25,529 bases of DNA, taken from positions 1 through 25,529 of the IMG/VR virus record IMGVR_UViG_3300042691_022274; one strand, written 5' to 3'. This document shows, piece after piece, positions 13,333 to 19,972 of this stretch. Numbering within the stretch: the stretch's first letter is position 1; every line of letters begins with the position of its first letter. The notes under the pieces are model-generated. The model searched no databases. It saw only the letters and a program-made list of their open reading frames with translations, and was not told where the DNA came from. A program made the position numbers and the translations under genes. The DNA comes from a virus.

Positions 13333-14799
13333 ATGAAACTCAAACAACTGATGCTTGCACCTGTTGCTCTGGGAATGGTTGCTCCTGTTGCTGCGAATGC
13401 GGCAGACCTTAACATGGCAGCAGTCAACCAATATTCCTCTGAGCAAGTTACAAGCGTCAATCAACTTTCTGATGTGCAACCCACTGATTGGGCATATCAG
13501 GCACTCAGCAACCTTGTAGAGCGTTATGGTTGCGTTGCTGGTTATGCAAACGGCACCTTTGGTGGTAGTCGTGCAATGACCCGTTATGAGGCAGCAGCAC
13601 TTCTGAATGCTTGTCTTGACCGTGTAACTGAAAATACTGATGAACTCAAGCGTCTTGCTGATGAATTCCGCAATGAGCTCACTACTCTTCAAGGTCGTGT
13701 AGATGGACTGGAGAGCGTTGTTGGTTCTCTTGGAGCAACTCAATTCTCCACCACTACTAAACTGCGTGGTGAAACAAACTTTGTACTCGGTAATGTCGAT
13801 GGTTATCAAGCCAAAGACGGTACTGTAACCCACGCAGCATTTAATTATGATCTGCGCCTGAACCTAGATACTTCGTTTACTGGTCAAGATCTACTTCGCA
13901 CTCGTCTGCGTTCTTCTAACTTTAGTAGCAATCCTTTTGGTTCCAGCTCTTCCCTGTTCAAACTGGATAAGGCAGATAACACCACCAGTGAAGTTGGTAA
14001 CAATGTAGTTATCGACCGTCTGTTCTATCAGTTCCCTGCTTTCAATAACAAAGCAACTCTGACTGCTGGTGCTGCAGTTCGTAACACTGAGATTGCCTGG
14101 GTTCCTTCTGCTTATAAGTCTGGTATTCTTGATTTCTTTGCTGTTGCTGGTACTCCTGGTGTCTATAACAAGGCAACTGGTGCTGGTTTCGGTGTTCAGT
14201 ATGGTAAGAAAGGTCTTGTTGCTGGTGTAAACTACGTTGCTCAAAATGGTAGCGATAGTGAGACTGGTGTATTTGATGAGACTGGTGCTCTGAATACTCT
14301 TACACAAATCGGTTATCGTGGTAAGAACTACGGTGTTGCATTCGGTTATCGTTATGGTACTGAAGGCACTCGTGTTCGCACCTACAACGGTATTGATGGT
14401 GCTTCGGGTACTCTGGTCCCTGGTCAAACCTCCAACGGTTATGCTCTGAACGCATATTGGGAGCCTGAGAAGTCTGGTATTATCCCTGCTATCTCTGCTG
14501 GTTATGGTTGGAACACCGTGAGTGGAACTGCTAGCGATGCTACTGATAGTCAGTCCTGGTTCGCTGGTCTCCAGTGGGCAGATGTATTTGCTAAGGGTAA
14601 CACCGCTGGCGTTGCTGTCGGTCAGGCACCTACTGGCGAAAACCTTGAGAAGTCCACGATGCTTGAGATTTTCTATAAGTATCAAGTGTCTGATAACATC
14701 AGCGTCACCCCTGCTATCTTCTATGCTAGCGATAATCAGCGCCTTGCTGATAACTCCTCTAACTGGGGTGGTGTAGTCCAGACTACCTTCAAGTTCTGA
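13333..14799 (+). CDS. Cyanobacterial-type outer-membrane porin (SLH + OprB-like)
   Basis: This 488-residue protein has the full plan of a cyanobacterial Som/OprB porin. It has a signal peptide (residues 1-23, cleavage after VAANA) and an SLH domain at about 42-98 (LSDVQPTDWAYQAL...CVAGYANGTFGGSRAMTRYEAAALL), which anchors to peptidoglycan-linked polymer. A short coiled coil follows (about 101-132), then a long Gly/Tyr-rich beta-barrel ending in Phe, the signature of outer-membrane assembly. No frameshift is seen. The gene has its own promoter and terminator and is richer in G+C than the cassette before it, suggesting host origin. It may replace host porins, alter uptake, or mask receptors. 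Confidence 0.92.
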   Translation: MKLKQLMLAPVALGMVAPVAANAADLNMAAVNQYSSEQVTSVNQLSDVQPTDWAYQALSNLVERYGCVAGYANGTFGGSRAMTRYEAAALLNACLDRVTENTDELKRLADEFRNELTTLQGRVDGLESVVGSLGATQFSTTTKLRGETNFVLGNVDGYQAKDGTVTHAAFNYDLRLNLDTSFTGQDLLRTRLRSSNFSSNPFGSSSSLFKLDKADNTTSEVGNNVVIDRLFYQFPAFNNKATLTAGAAVRNTEIAWVPSAYKSGILDFFAVAGTPGVYNKATGAGFGVQYGKKGLVAGVNYVAQNGSDSETGVFDETGALNTLTQIGYRGKNYGVAFGYRYGTEGTRVRTYNGIDGASGTLVPGQTSNGYALNAYWEPEKSGIIPAISAGYGWNTVSGTASDATDSQSWFAGLQWADVFAKGNTAGVAVGQAPTGENLEKSTMLEIFYKYQVSDNISVTPAIFYASDNQRLADNSSNWGGVVQTTFKF

Positions 14800-14821
14800 T
14801 AATTCACTCATAAATTAAATC

Positions 14822-14847
14822 AGACCACCTTAGGGTGGTCTTTTTTT
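14822..14847 (+). terminator. Rho-independent terminator after porin
   Basis: AGACCACC (14822-14829), loop TTAG, GGTGGTCT (14834-14841), followed by a run of T to 14847. Confidence 0.9.
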
Positions 14848-14866
14848 GACTTCCTGACACAGTGAC

Positions 14867-14895
14867 TTGACACCTCTTAAGATTTCCTATATAAT
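14867..14895 (+). promoter_or_regulatory. Perfect consensus sigma-70 promoter for hli-petF unit
   Basis: TTGACA (14867-14872), 17 nt, TATAAT (14890-14895): both boxes match the bacterial consensus exactly. It lies 28 nt before the hli start and probably drives strong early expression by host RNA polymerase. Confidence 0.85.
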
Positions 14896-14923
14896 TGTGT
14901 AATAATTCGTAATAAAACGAAAA

Positions 14924-15133
14924 ATGACTGTAACCAAAAATGAGTTCGGGCAAATGAATATGTTTGCTAAAGAACCTGCAATGTATATGACCAAGGAAGA
15001 CCTTGAGCGTTATGGTATCGAACCTTATGCTGAGAAAGCTGAGCGTTTAAATGGACGCACTGCGATGATTGGATTTTTGTCGGCAATTATTTCATATGCA
15101 TTGACAGGAAAACTTTTCTTCGGGATCCTCTGA
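14924..15133 (+). CDS. hli: High-light-inducible protein
   Basis: This 69-residue, single-helix, chlorophyll-binding stress protein of the thylakoid helps protect photosystem II from excess light. The family motif ExxNGRxAMxGF is exact here (residues 40-51: ERLNGRTAMIGF) and lies in the membrane helix that ends YALTGKLFFGIL. The N-terminal ~35 residues are a soluble extension. It is the first gene behind a perfect promoter and is followed by a small membrane gene and petF. Hli proteins are standard cargo of cyanophages. Confidence 0.95.
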   Translation: MTVTKNEFGQMNMFAKEPAMYMTKEDLERYGIEPYAEKAERLNGRTAMIGFLSAIISYALTGKLFFGIL

Positions 15134-15136
15134 GGG

Positions 15137-15165
15137 TTGACAATGACTTCAATTATCTTTACAAT
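15137..15165 (+). promoter_or_regulatory. Internal sigma-70-type promoter before petF
   Basis: TTGACA (15137-15142), 17 nt, TACAAT (15160-15165). The -10 box lies within the 28-aa ORF that begins at 15143, so the RNA would lack that gene's start and serve petF onwards. Confidence 0.55.
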
Positions 15166-15229
15166 GACTTCAGTTGCCTTCTTCGTTCTGTTGGCAGCAT
15201 CCGTAGAAAAACTTTGTGAGACTTACTAA
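15143..15229 (+). CDS. Single-pass membrane micro-protein (28 aa)
   Basis: ATG 15143 to TAA 15227-15229, overlapping the petF start (TAATG). The peptide is one hydrophobic helix (residues 3-20, with a [11 protein letters not shown] core) ending in a short charged tail with one Cys. Its place between hli and petF suggests a thylakoid or inner-membrane role, but it matches no named PSI, PSII or b6f small subunit that I know. It was found by reading the gap directly; coupling to petF is the main support. Confidence 0.5.
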   Translation: MTSIIFTMTSVAFFVLLAASVEKLCETY

Positions 15230-15522
15230 TGACCGTTTTTAATGTCACTCTCCAATCCCCTGATGGCACTGAAACTACAATTGAATGTCAAGATGACCAA
15301 TACATTCTTGAAGCAGCAGAAGAAGCAGGGGTAGATCTTCCCTCATCTTGTAAAGCAGGTGCTTGTAGTGCCTGTGCAGGTAAACTTATTTCGGGAACTG
15401 TAGACAATGAAGAACAATCGTTTCTTGATGATGACCAGATTGCTGATGGTTGGGTTCTTACTTGTGTAGCATATCCAACCAGTGATTGTGTAATTCTTAC
15501 TGAGCAGGAAGAAAACCTGTGA
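15229..15522 (+). CDS. petF: Plant-type [2Fe-2S] ferredoxin
   Basis: This 97-residue soluble electron carrier normally takes electrons from photosystem I to FNR and other reductases. The cluster ligands are C41, C46, C49 ([13 protein letters not shown]) and C79 (LTCVAYP), in the usual spacing. The acidic surface patches needed for partner docking are present. In the phage it may redirect photosynthetic electrons to phage-useful reactions such as bilin or nucleotide reduction. It overlaps a membrane micro-gene upstream and a small unknown gene downstream. Confidence 0.95.
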   Translation: MTVFNVTLQSPDGTETTIECQDDQYILEAAEEAGVDLPSSCKAGACSACAGKLISGTVDNEEQSFLDDDQIADGWVLTCVAYPTSDCVILTEQEENL

Positions 15523-15788
15523 GCACTCCTGGAATGCTTGGGCAATTTTCTCTTGCCCTTCAAGAACTTGGGTGGGATGCTAATGATGAACTCTCTGTAG
15601 AGATTGGTGGTGTGGCAGTAACAGGAACTGCAACCCACCCAGATGCAAATCCCAAATGGGCAAAACCATTCGGAACAGTATCCTACCAAAACGATGCTTT
15701 CATCGTAATCAAAAACAAGTCAAGGAACCCAGTTGTTCCTTCACAACCAAATCCTGAACTTAAACAACAACATCCTTACAATGCCTGA
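15519..15788 (+). CDS. Hypothetical protein (89 aa)
   Basis: The frame starts at GTG 15519, overlapping the petF stop (GTGA), with AGGA 9 nt upstream. The ATG at 15534 has no ribosome-binding site. The product is a small beta-rich-looking protein ([14 protein letters not shown], then [18 protein letters not shown]) with a Pro/Gln-rich tail. No cysteine or cofactor motif is present. Its position right after petF, inside the redox cassette, hints at a photosynthesis-related role, but I do not recognise it. Confidence 0.6.
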   Translation: MSTPGMLGQFSLALQELGWDANDELSVEIGGVAVTGTATHPDANPKWAKPFGTVSYQNDAFIVIKNKSRNPVVPSQPNPELKQQHPYNA

Positions 15789-15963
15789 CTTGATTGAACT
15801 GCTGACTTATTATGTAATTGTTGCTGCTCTCTTTATTGGAGCACCAGCAGTATTCTTTACAATTGTTTTTATGCCTGCCCTGATGAATACTAAGGGTGCA
15901 GTTGTTGGTTACAAAATTCACCGTGACTATGGTGAAACATCTATCTATTCTAAAGTAAAATAA
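15781..15963 (+). CDS. Small membrane protein (60 aa)
   Basis: The frame is open from 15733, but the ATG at 15781 gives the 8-nt overlap usual here and starts cleanly before the hydrophobic part. Residues 4-33 form one or two membrane segments (YYVIVAALFIGAPAVFFTIVFMPAL), followed by a polar tail with HRDYGETSIYSK. It sits between petF and the short hli gene, so a thylakoid location is likely. I cannot match it to a known photosystem subunit. Confidence 0.6.
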   Translation: MPDLIELLTYYVIVAALFIGAPAVFFTIVFMPALMNTKGAVVGYKIHRDYGETSIYSKVK

Positions 15964-15975
15964 AGGAGAAAAACA

Positions 15976-16083
15976 ATGAACGAACGCGCAGAACGTATTA
16001 ATGGTTGGGCAGCAATGATTGGTATTGTTGCCGCAATGGGTTCTTATGCCCTTACTGGTCAAATTATTCCTGGTATTTGGTGA
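15976..16083 (+). CDS. hli: Short high-light-inducible protein (35 aa)
   Basis: ATG 15976 is preceded by a strong ribosome-binding site (AAAGGAGAA). The 35-residue peptide is almost only the chlorophyll-binding helix: ERINGWAAMIGI (residues 6-17), matching ExxNGxxAMxG with W in place of the usual R, then SYALTGQIIPGIW. Such minimal hli proteins are typical of marine cyanophages. The stop overlaps an ATG at 16083, but the next gene more likely starts at 16095. It acts in the thylakoid membrane as a photoprotective protein. Confidence 0.9.
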   Translation: MNERAERINGWAAMIGIVAAMGSYALTGQIIPGIW

Positions 16084-16094
16084 TGGAGGTTAAA

Positions 16095-16622
16095 ATGCGT
16101 AAAGAACAATACGAAGTCCCACAAGTACAATTTGTATTTCGTGAGAATGGGGAATTTGTAACTCGTACCACTTCAGAACTATTCAATGGAAAGCGTGTGG
16201 TCTTGTTTAGTCTGCCTGGTGCTTTCACTCCTACTTGCAGTGCCTATCAGCTTCCTGGATTCGAAGAGAAATACGATGACTTTATTGGTAGTGGCATCGA
16301 CGCTATTTACTGCATCTCTGTTAATGATGGGTTTGTGATGAATGCCTGGGCCCAGGATCAGAACATCAAGAATGTAAAACTCATTCCAGACGGAAATGCA
16401 TATTTCACACGTTCTATGGGTATGCTCGTCAGCAAGTCTAACCTTGGTTTCGGTGATCGCTCTTGGCGTTATGCTGCGGTCGTGGATAACGGAATCATCG
16501 AAAAACTATTCGTTGAGGTGGGGCAACGGGACAACGCAGACACCGACCCTTATGAAGCGACTACTCCAGAAATGGTTCTCGATTATGTAAAATCTACAGT
16601 GCGAGAAACTGTTACTGCTTGA
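16095..16622 (+). CDS. Peroxiredoxin, Prx5-type
   Basis: The start at 16095 is set by GGAGG at 16085-16089, five nt upstream; 175 residues result. The Prx5/redoxin signature SLPGAFTPTCS carries the peroxidatic cysteine C48, and the downstream NDGFVMNAWAQDQ and GDRSWRYAAVVD blocks are typical of the subfamily. It would reduce H2O2 or alkyl peroxides with thiol donors (glutathione or glutaredoxin). As the last gene of the hli-petF unit it fits protection from the oxidative stress of continued photosynthesis in infected cells. Confidence 0.92.
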   Translation: MRKEQYEVPQVQFVFRENGEFVTRTTSELFNGKRVVLFSLPGAFTPTCSAYQLPGFEEKYDDFIGSGIDAIYCISVNDGFVMNAWAQDQNIKNVKLIPDGNAYFTRSMGMLVSKSNLGFGDRSWRYAAVVDNGIIEKLFVEVGQRDNADTDPYEATTPEMVLDYVKSTVRETVTA

Positions 16623-16630
16623 AAATAATC

Positions 16631-16657
16631 AAAGCGCCCAAAAGGGCGCTTTTTTTA
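16631..16657 (+). terminator. Rho-independent terminator after peroxiredoxin
   Basis: AAAGCGCCC (16631-16639), loop AAAA, GGGCGCTTT (16644-16652), then further T. The U-tract runs straight into the late promoter at 16656. Confidence 0.92.
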
Positions 16658-16663
16658 TAAATA
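16656..16663 (+). promoter_or_regulatory. T4-type late promoter, exact TATAAATA
   Basis: TATAAATA at 16656-16663 matches the T4 late consensus in full, 25 nt before the C39-like peptidase gene. It is the likely start of late transcription of the lysis region. Confidence 0.75.
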
Positions 16664-16687
16664 CGTTAGTGTTTATAGAGATAATCC

Positions 16688-17359
16688 ATGACCCTAGATC
16701 TTCATAACTTTTTTAAATTTTATGATGATAGTAATACGAACCATGTATCTGCGGTTCAGTGGTTAGAAGATAATCTTCCCGCTCAATTTTTAGATGATGC
16801 AGAAACAGATTGGATTGGTATGTTCAGAACCAAACCACCAACTCCTGCAGTACTTGATGTTCCATATTTCAATCAAGTAGACAACTATAGAGACGCACAA
16901 AGAACTTGTAACAGTTCATCATGTGCTATGTGTCTTGCTTTCCTCAAGCCAGGTAGCATTAAAGGTGATGATGAATATGTTAAGAAAGTATTTGCCATCG
17001 GTGATACAACCGACCATGCGGTACAGACAAAAGTTCTGTCTGGTTATGGTATTAAATCTCACTTTAGTTATAATCTTAGTTTTAGTGATATTGATAAAAG
17101 CCTTGATAGAGGTAAACCAGTTGTTATTGGCATTCTCCACAGAGGTTCTTTAACTTCGCCCACTGGTGGACACATGTGTGTTGTGATTGGTAAGACTCCA
17201 GATGGTAAAGGATACTATGTCAACGATCCATATGGTTCTCTGAACGATAACTATACTGGTCCTGTGACTAACGGTAAGAAAACGATCTATACCAAAGCAG
17301 TTCTTAAGCACCGCTGGTGTCCAGGAGGAAACGATGGGTGGGGAAGAATCTTCGACTAG
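16688..17359 (+). CDS. C39-like cysteine peptidase with shared N-terminal module
   Basis: This 223-residue protein has residues 1-42 forming a module also found at the start of the lysozyme at 17458 (LHNFFKFYD, then AVQWLEDNLP). The remainder matches the Peptidase_C39-like papain fold: VPYFNQVDNY, catalytic C79 (SSSCAMCLAFL), H162 (TGGHMCVVIG) and D180 (YYVNDPYGS). Such domains cut peptides, including peptidoglycan cross-bridges. The late promoter and the neighbouring lysozyme suggest a role in lysis or in virion-borne cell-wall penetration. Substrate uncertain. Confidence 0.8.
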   Translation: MTLDLHNFFKFYDDSNTNHVSAVQWLEDNLPAQFLDDAETDWIGMFRTKPPTPAVLDVPYFNQVDNYRDAQRTCNSSSCAMCLAFLKPGSIKGDDEYVKKVFAIGDTTDHAVQTKVLSGYGIKSHFSYNLSFSDIDKSLDRGKPVVIGILHRGSLTSPTGGHMCVVIGKTPDGKGYYVNDPYGSLNDNYTGPVTNGKKTIYTKAVLKHRWCPGGNDGWGRIFD

Positions 17360-17480
17360 ATTTAAAGCAAAAATGCTTAAAGTGATTAGAGAACTTACAA
17401 ATCATGGTAAGCATATAGAAGCAAACGAACTTTATCAACGTTATTTCGGAGACAACAATGGCAAGAATAGATCTACATAA
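17334..17480 (+). CDS. Small basic protein nested between two lytic genes (48 aa)
   Basis: ATG 17334 is preceded by a strong ribosome-binding site (AGGAGG, 6 nt upstream) and the frame ends at TAA 17478-17480. It overlaps the peptidase gene by 26 nt and the lysozyme gene by 23 nt, and fills the gap between them. The peptide is basic and probably helical (FKAKMLKVIRELTNHGKHIE, then ANELYQRYFG). No known domain. The excellent ribosome-binding site is the main reason to accept it. Confidence 0.6.
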   Translation: MGGEESSTRFKAKMLKVIRELTNHGKHIEANELYQRYFGDNNGKNRST

Positions 17481-18129
17481 CTTCTTCAAATTCTATGATG
17501 AGAAGAATCCAAACCACGTTAAAGCAGTTCAGTGGTTAGAAGATAACCTCCCAGTCAAATATCTAGAAGATAATATTGATTGGGCGGAGATCTATAGGGG
17601 AAAAAAGAATAGTGCTGCACCGGCATCCGCTCCCGCTGCTGCAGCTCCTGTAACAGGTGGTGATGATGTGCCAATGATGGGATTAAAACTCATCAAAGAG
17701 TTTGAGGGATGTCATCTCAAAGCATACCCCGATCCTCTCACAGGTGGACTCCCAATCACAATTGGTTGGGGATCAACTCGCAAGAAGGATGGTTCACACT
17801 TTAAACTTGGAGATACTCTAACTCAACAGGAAGCAGATGCACTTCTCATTGAGCAGTGTAAAAATGAGTTCCTTCCTGCACTTCGTAAAATCCCACATTG
17901 GAATGAAATGTCAGATGGAAAAAGAGGCGCTCTGCTCAGCTTTGCTTATAATCTTGGTGCCGGTTTTTACGGTGGCGATAACTTTAATACTATTACTAAA
18001 CGCCTGAAGAATAAAGAATGGGATTTAGTTCCCGATGCGCTTTATCTCTACCGCAACCCTGGTTCTAACGTAGAAGCAGGACTAGCACGTAGAAGAAAAG
18101 CAGAAGGTGAAGCTTGGAAAAAAGGTTAA
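17458..18129 (+). CDS. Phage lysozyme (GH24) with N-terminal module
   Basis: This 223-residue endolysin-like muramidase cuts the glycan strands of peptidoglycan. Residues 1-42 repeat the N-terminal module of the peptidase at 16688, followed by an Ala/Pro linker (about 52-66). The GH24 domain starts near 72 with LKLIKEFEGCHLKAYPD. Putative catalytic residues are E83, D92 and T101, corresponding to E11, D20 and T26 of T4 lysozyme. ALLSFAYNLG and GLARRRKAE are typical later motifs. No signal peptide, so it would need a holin or act from the virion. Confidence 0.92.
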   Translation: MARIDLHNFFKFYDEKNPNHVKAVQWLEDNLPVKYLEDNIDWAEIYRGKKNSAAPASAPAAAAPVTGGDDVPMMGLKLIKEFEGCHLKAYPDPLTGGLPITIGWGSTRKKDGSHFKLGDTLTQQEADALLIEQCKNEFLPALRKIPHWNEMSDGKRGALLSFAYNLGAGFYGGDNFNTITKRLKNKEWDLVPDALYLYRNPGSNVEAGLARRRKAEGEAWKKG

Positions 18130-18176
18130 CCTCACACTAGGAACAAATGGAAACACCAAACAAAAAGGAAAAATGT

Positions 18177-18494
18177 ATGAGTACTGTTATTCGTATTGCG
18201 ATTTTGGGTTGGTCTGCCGCTCTTCTTACTGCTAGTTATGCTGGGGCCCTCGCTAAGATGGACCCCACTTTTATTGCTACTGTTTTCACCGCATCTGCTG
18301 CTACCTTTGGTATTAATACATTGAAGAATAAGGGTGATGATGAAGATGAAAAAAAAGAAGAACCACGTAGAGAAGTGGTTGCAGAAGCACCACCAGAACC
18401 ACCAGCACCCGAAGTTGCTGCACCAGAACCAACCCTTGAAGAGAGAGTTGAGGCACTTGAAGAGGGTCAAGTCACACCTCGCACAGGAGCATAA
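18177..18494 (+). CDS. Candidate holin / membrane protein with acidic-proline tail
   Basis: The start at 18177 is preceded by AAGGAAAA; an in-frame ATG at 18147 would add 10 charged residues. The 105-residue product has two hydrophobic segments near the N-terminus (IRIAILGWSAALLTASYAGA and TFIATVFTASAATFGINTL), then a long charged, Pro/Glu-rich cytoplasmic-like tail. Two short helices with a charged tail, directly after a lysozyme gene, are the usual marks of a holin. No family motif confirms it. It could instead be a spanin-like or structural membrane protein. Confidence 0.5.
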   Translation: MSTVIRIAILGWSAALLTASYAGALAKMDPTFIATVFTASAATFGINTLKNKGDDEDEKKEEPRREVVAEAPPEPPAPEVAAPEPTLEERVEALEEGQVTPRTGA

Positions 18495-18610
18495 TGTCAA
18501 AGTCAGCAAACAAAGGTAAAAAAGGTAGCGCAGGTTCTGCTAATAATAAAAAGCAGAACTCTGGGAATGCCAATGCTAAAAAGGCAAAAAATGGTGGCAA
18601 GAAAAAATGA
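18494..18610 (+). CDS. Highly basic micro-protein (38 aa)
   Basis: The ATG at 18494 overlaps the upstream stop (TAATG), and AGGAG lies 5 nt before the start. Composition is extreme: almost only Lys, Gly, Asn, Ser and Ala, with a KKK end and no hydrophobic core. It is likely disordered and nucleic-acid- or membrane-binding. The ribosome-binding site and coupling support it as a real gene despite its low complexity. It overlaps the next start by ATGA. Function unknown. Confidence 0.55.
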   Translation: MSKSANKGKKGSAGSANNKKQNSGNANAKKAKNGGKKK

Positions 18611-18786
18611 TTGAATTTGTGACTTTGACTGTTGTGGGACATATGATAGTTGGTCCTGATTTATGCCAAACTGATTTTTTAGATAATAAACAAATTTACA
18701 CATTTACATACCAATGCCAAGAGAATGGAACACTCCTAAACGAGAGTGTTGGAATGCTCCCATCCACCAAATACTCAAAGCTATAG
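18607..18786 (+). CDS. Hypothetical protein (59 aa)
   Basis: The frame runs from ATG 18607 (overlap ATGA with the basic micro-gene) to TAG 18784-18786, so it overlaps the following gene (start 18714) by 73 nt. The N-terminus is moderately hydrophobic (FVTLTVVGHMIVG), followed by a polar part with two cysteines (C20 and C37) that could pair if exported. The long overlap with the next gene lowers confidence, but coupling upstream supports it. No family recognised. Confidence 0.4.
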   Translation: MIEFVTLTVVGHMIVGPDLCQTDFLDNKQIYTFTYQCQENGTLLNESVGMLPSTKYSKL

Positions 18787-18914
18787 ATAATCACACCCGT
18801 CTTTTTATGGAGACGGGTGATTTTTGGCATGAAGAACAAGCCCAGATTTTGAGAAAGTATGTAAAAGATTTGAAAGTCTGGATACATAAACAAGAAGGAT
18901 GGTGGGATGAATGA
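18714..18914 (+). CDS. Hypothetical protein, Trp-rich (66 aa)
   Basis: ATG 18714 to TGA 18912-18914, overlapping the next start by ATGA. The product is soluble, charged and rich in tryptophan (WNTPKRECWNAP, DFWHEEQAQ, VWIHKQEGWW). The middle looks helical (IHQILKAIDNHTRLF, AQILRKYVKDL). No catalytic motif. The coupled start of the secreted metallopeptidase suggests the two are made together, but I cannot assign a function. Confidence 0.6.
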   Translation: MPREWNTPKRECWNAPIHQILKAIDNHTRLFMETGDFWHEEQAQILRKYVKDLKVWIHKQEGWWDE

Positions 18915-19657
18915 AGAAAATCCTAACAACAATTGGTTTATCGTTAACCTTAACATTTCCGGCTATTGCTAGTTCTTTAGCACCAACACAACCAACAGTA
19001 AAACCATACAGTGCTGCTGCAATGGGTTGTATGATACTTCTAGAATGTACTGAGGGTGTAGAAAAACTCACAGTAGATTCTGAGTTATTAAAAGATCCAG
19101 ACTTTGATCCATTTAGAGAAGAACTAAAAAAAATTATTACTGCTCTTGATGGTGTAAATGTTCCTGTGTATGTTGCACCAGAAAGATACTTTACTCCAAG
19201 AACAGTAGGATTATATAAACCAAACTACAATCGTTTCTTTGTGAATGAAACTCTTCTCAAAGATCCAAGAGAGTTTCTTGGAACAATGAGACATGAGGGA
19301 TGGCACGTAGTTCAAGATTGTATGGGTGGTGGATTGCAAACTTCATTTATGGCACAAGTGCATCAGGATAGTGAAATTCCTGCTTGGATTATGAAGACTA
19401 CAAGACTAACTTATGAGTCTATGATGCAAAGTCGTGCAGTCCCTTGGGAAGCAGATGCTAACTGGGCAGAAGAACAATCAAATGTAACTGCTGAAAAGTT
19501 AGAGATGTGTTCCAAAGGTCCTCTGTGGGATCAAATTCGTCCAACACCAATGACTATGGATTGGTTGATTGGGTGTGGATGGATGAAACCACAAGAAGGT
19601 AAATATCCTTATTACCCAAACAAGAAAGTGGAGTATTGCACTGAAGGTAAATATTGA
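18911..19657 (+). CDS. Secreted zinc metallopeptidase-like protein (HEGWH)
   Basis: This 248-residue protein has a clear signal peptide (MKK, then LTTIGLSLTLTFPAIA, cleavage near residue 20). Residues 128-132 read HEGWH, fitting the HExxH zinc motif, inside RHEGWHVVQDC. A possible third ligand is E180 in PWEADANWAEE, as in gluzincin-type enzymes. Several cysteines (C40, C46, C137, C220-region) could form disulfides outside the cytoplasm. It lies in the lysis region and overlaps both neighbours, suggesting that it acts on periplasmic or envelope proteins late in infection. Peptidase activity is inferred from the motif. Confidence 0.65.
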   Translation: MKKILTTIGLSLTLTFPAIASSLAPTQPTVKPYSAAAMGCMILLECTEGVEKLTVDSELLKDPDFDPFREELKKIITALDGVNVPVYVAPERYFTPRTVGLYKPNYNRFFVNETLLKDPREFLGTMRHEGWHVVQDCMGGGLQTSFMAQVHQDSEIPAWIMKTTRLTYESMMQSRAVPWEADANWAEEQSNVTAEKLEMCSKGPLWDQIRPTPMTMDWLIGCGWMKPQEGKYPYYPNKKVEYCTEGKY

Positions 19658-19806
19658 TGGAATTGCCTTGGGGAGTGATTACAATATTAGGTTGTGGTCT
19701 TATTTTTACTTTATATGTGATTTACTACATATTACGATTAGCACACGAGGAAATGAAAGATGAAAAATTTAGCAATCATTCTATCAACGACAAGTCTTCT
19801 CATTAG
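19657..19806 (+). CDS. Single-pass membrane micro-protein (49 aa)
   Basis: ATG 19657 overlaps the metallopeptidase stop (TGATG) and the frame ends at TAG 19804-19806, overlapping the next gene by 47 nt. Residues 5-27 are one membrane helix (WGVITILGCGLIFTLYVIYYIL), and the rest is a charged soluble tail with HEEMKDEKF. An Rz/spanin-like role near the lysis genes is conceivable but unsupported. The frame could also be partly spurious because of the long overlap. Confidence 0.45.
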   Translation: MELPWGVITILGCGLIFTLYVIYYILRLAHEEMKDEKFSNHSINDKSSH

Positions 19807-19972
19807 TGGAGCACTTTGTTATGGTGCTTATGTGACTTATAAGAAAGCAGAAGCAATCCTCAACAATCCAGAACAGTTTGTTGGTAAGGTTGTTGAAAAT
19901 CAAGTCAATAAAGCATTTGAGAAACTACCTATTCCTAAACTAAATACAGGGAGTATTAAGTTTCCTTTCTAA
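19760..19972 (+). CDS. Small membrane-anchored protein (70 aa)
   Basis: ATG 19760 has GAGGAAATGAAAG upstream as ribosome-binding site. The first ~25 residues are a signal-anchor (AIILSTTSLLISGALCYGAY). The rest is amphipathic (KKAEAILNNPEQFVGKVVENQV) and ends in KFPF. It looks like an inner-membrane protein with a periplasmic or cytoplasmic helix. Its stop overlaps the SNase start (TAATG). No known family. Confidence 0.6.
   Translation: MKNLAIILSTTSLLISGALCYGAYVTYKKAEAILNNPEQFVGKVVENQVNKAFEKLPIPKLNTGSIKFPF

Noticed and set aside
13258-13833. 191-codon minus-strand frame over the porin start
   Set aside because: It covers the porin promoter, leader and signal peptide, has no ribosome-binding site and no recognisable protein features.
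13891-14811. 306-codon open frame on the minus strand within the porin gene
   Set aside because: It lies wholly opposite a clear porin gene; its Ser/Thr-rich product has no domain and is a by-product of the porin's codon usage.
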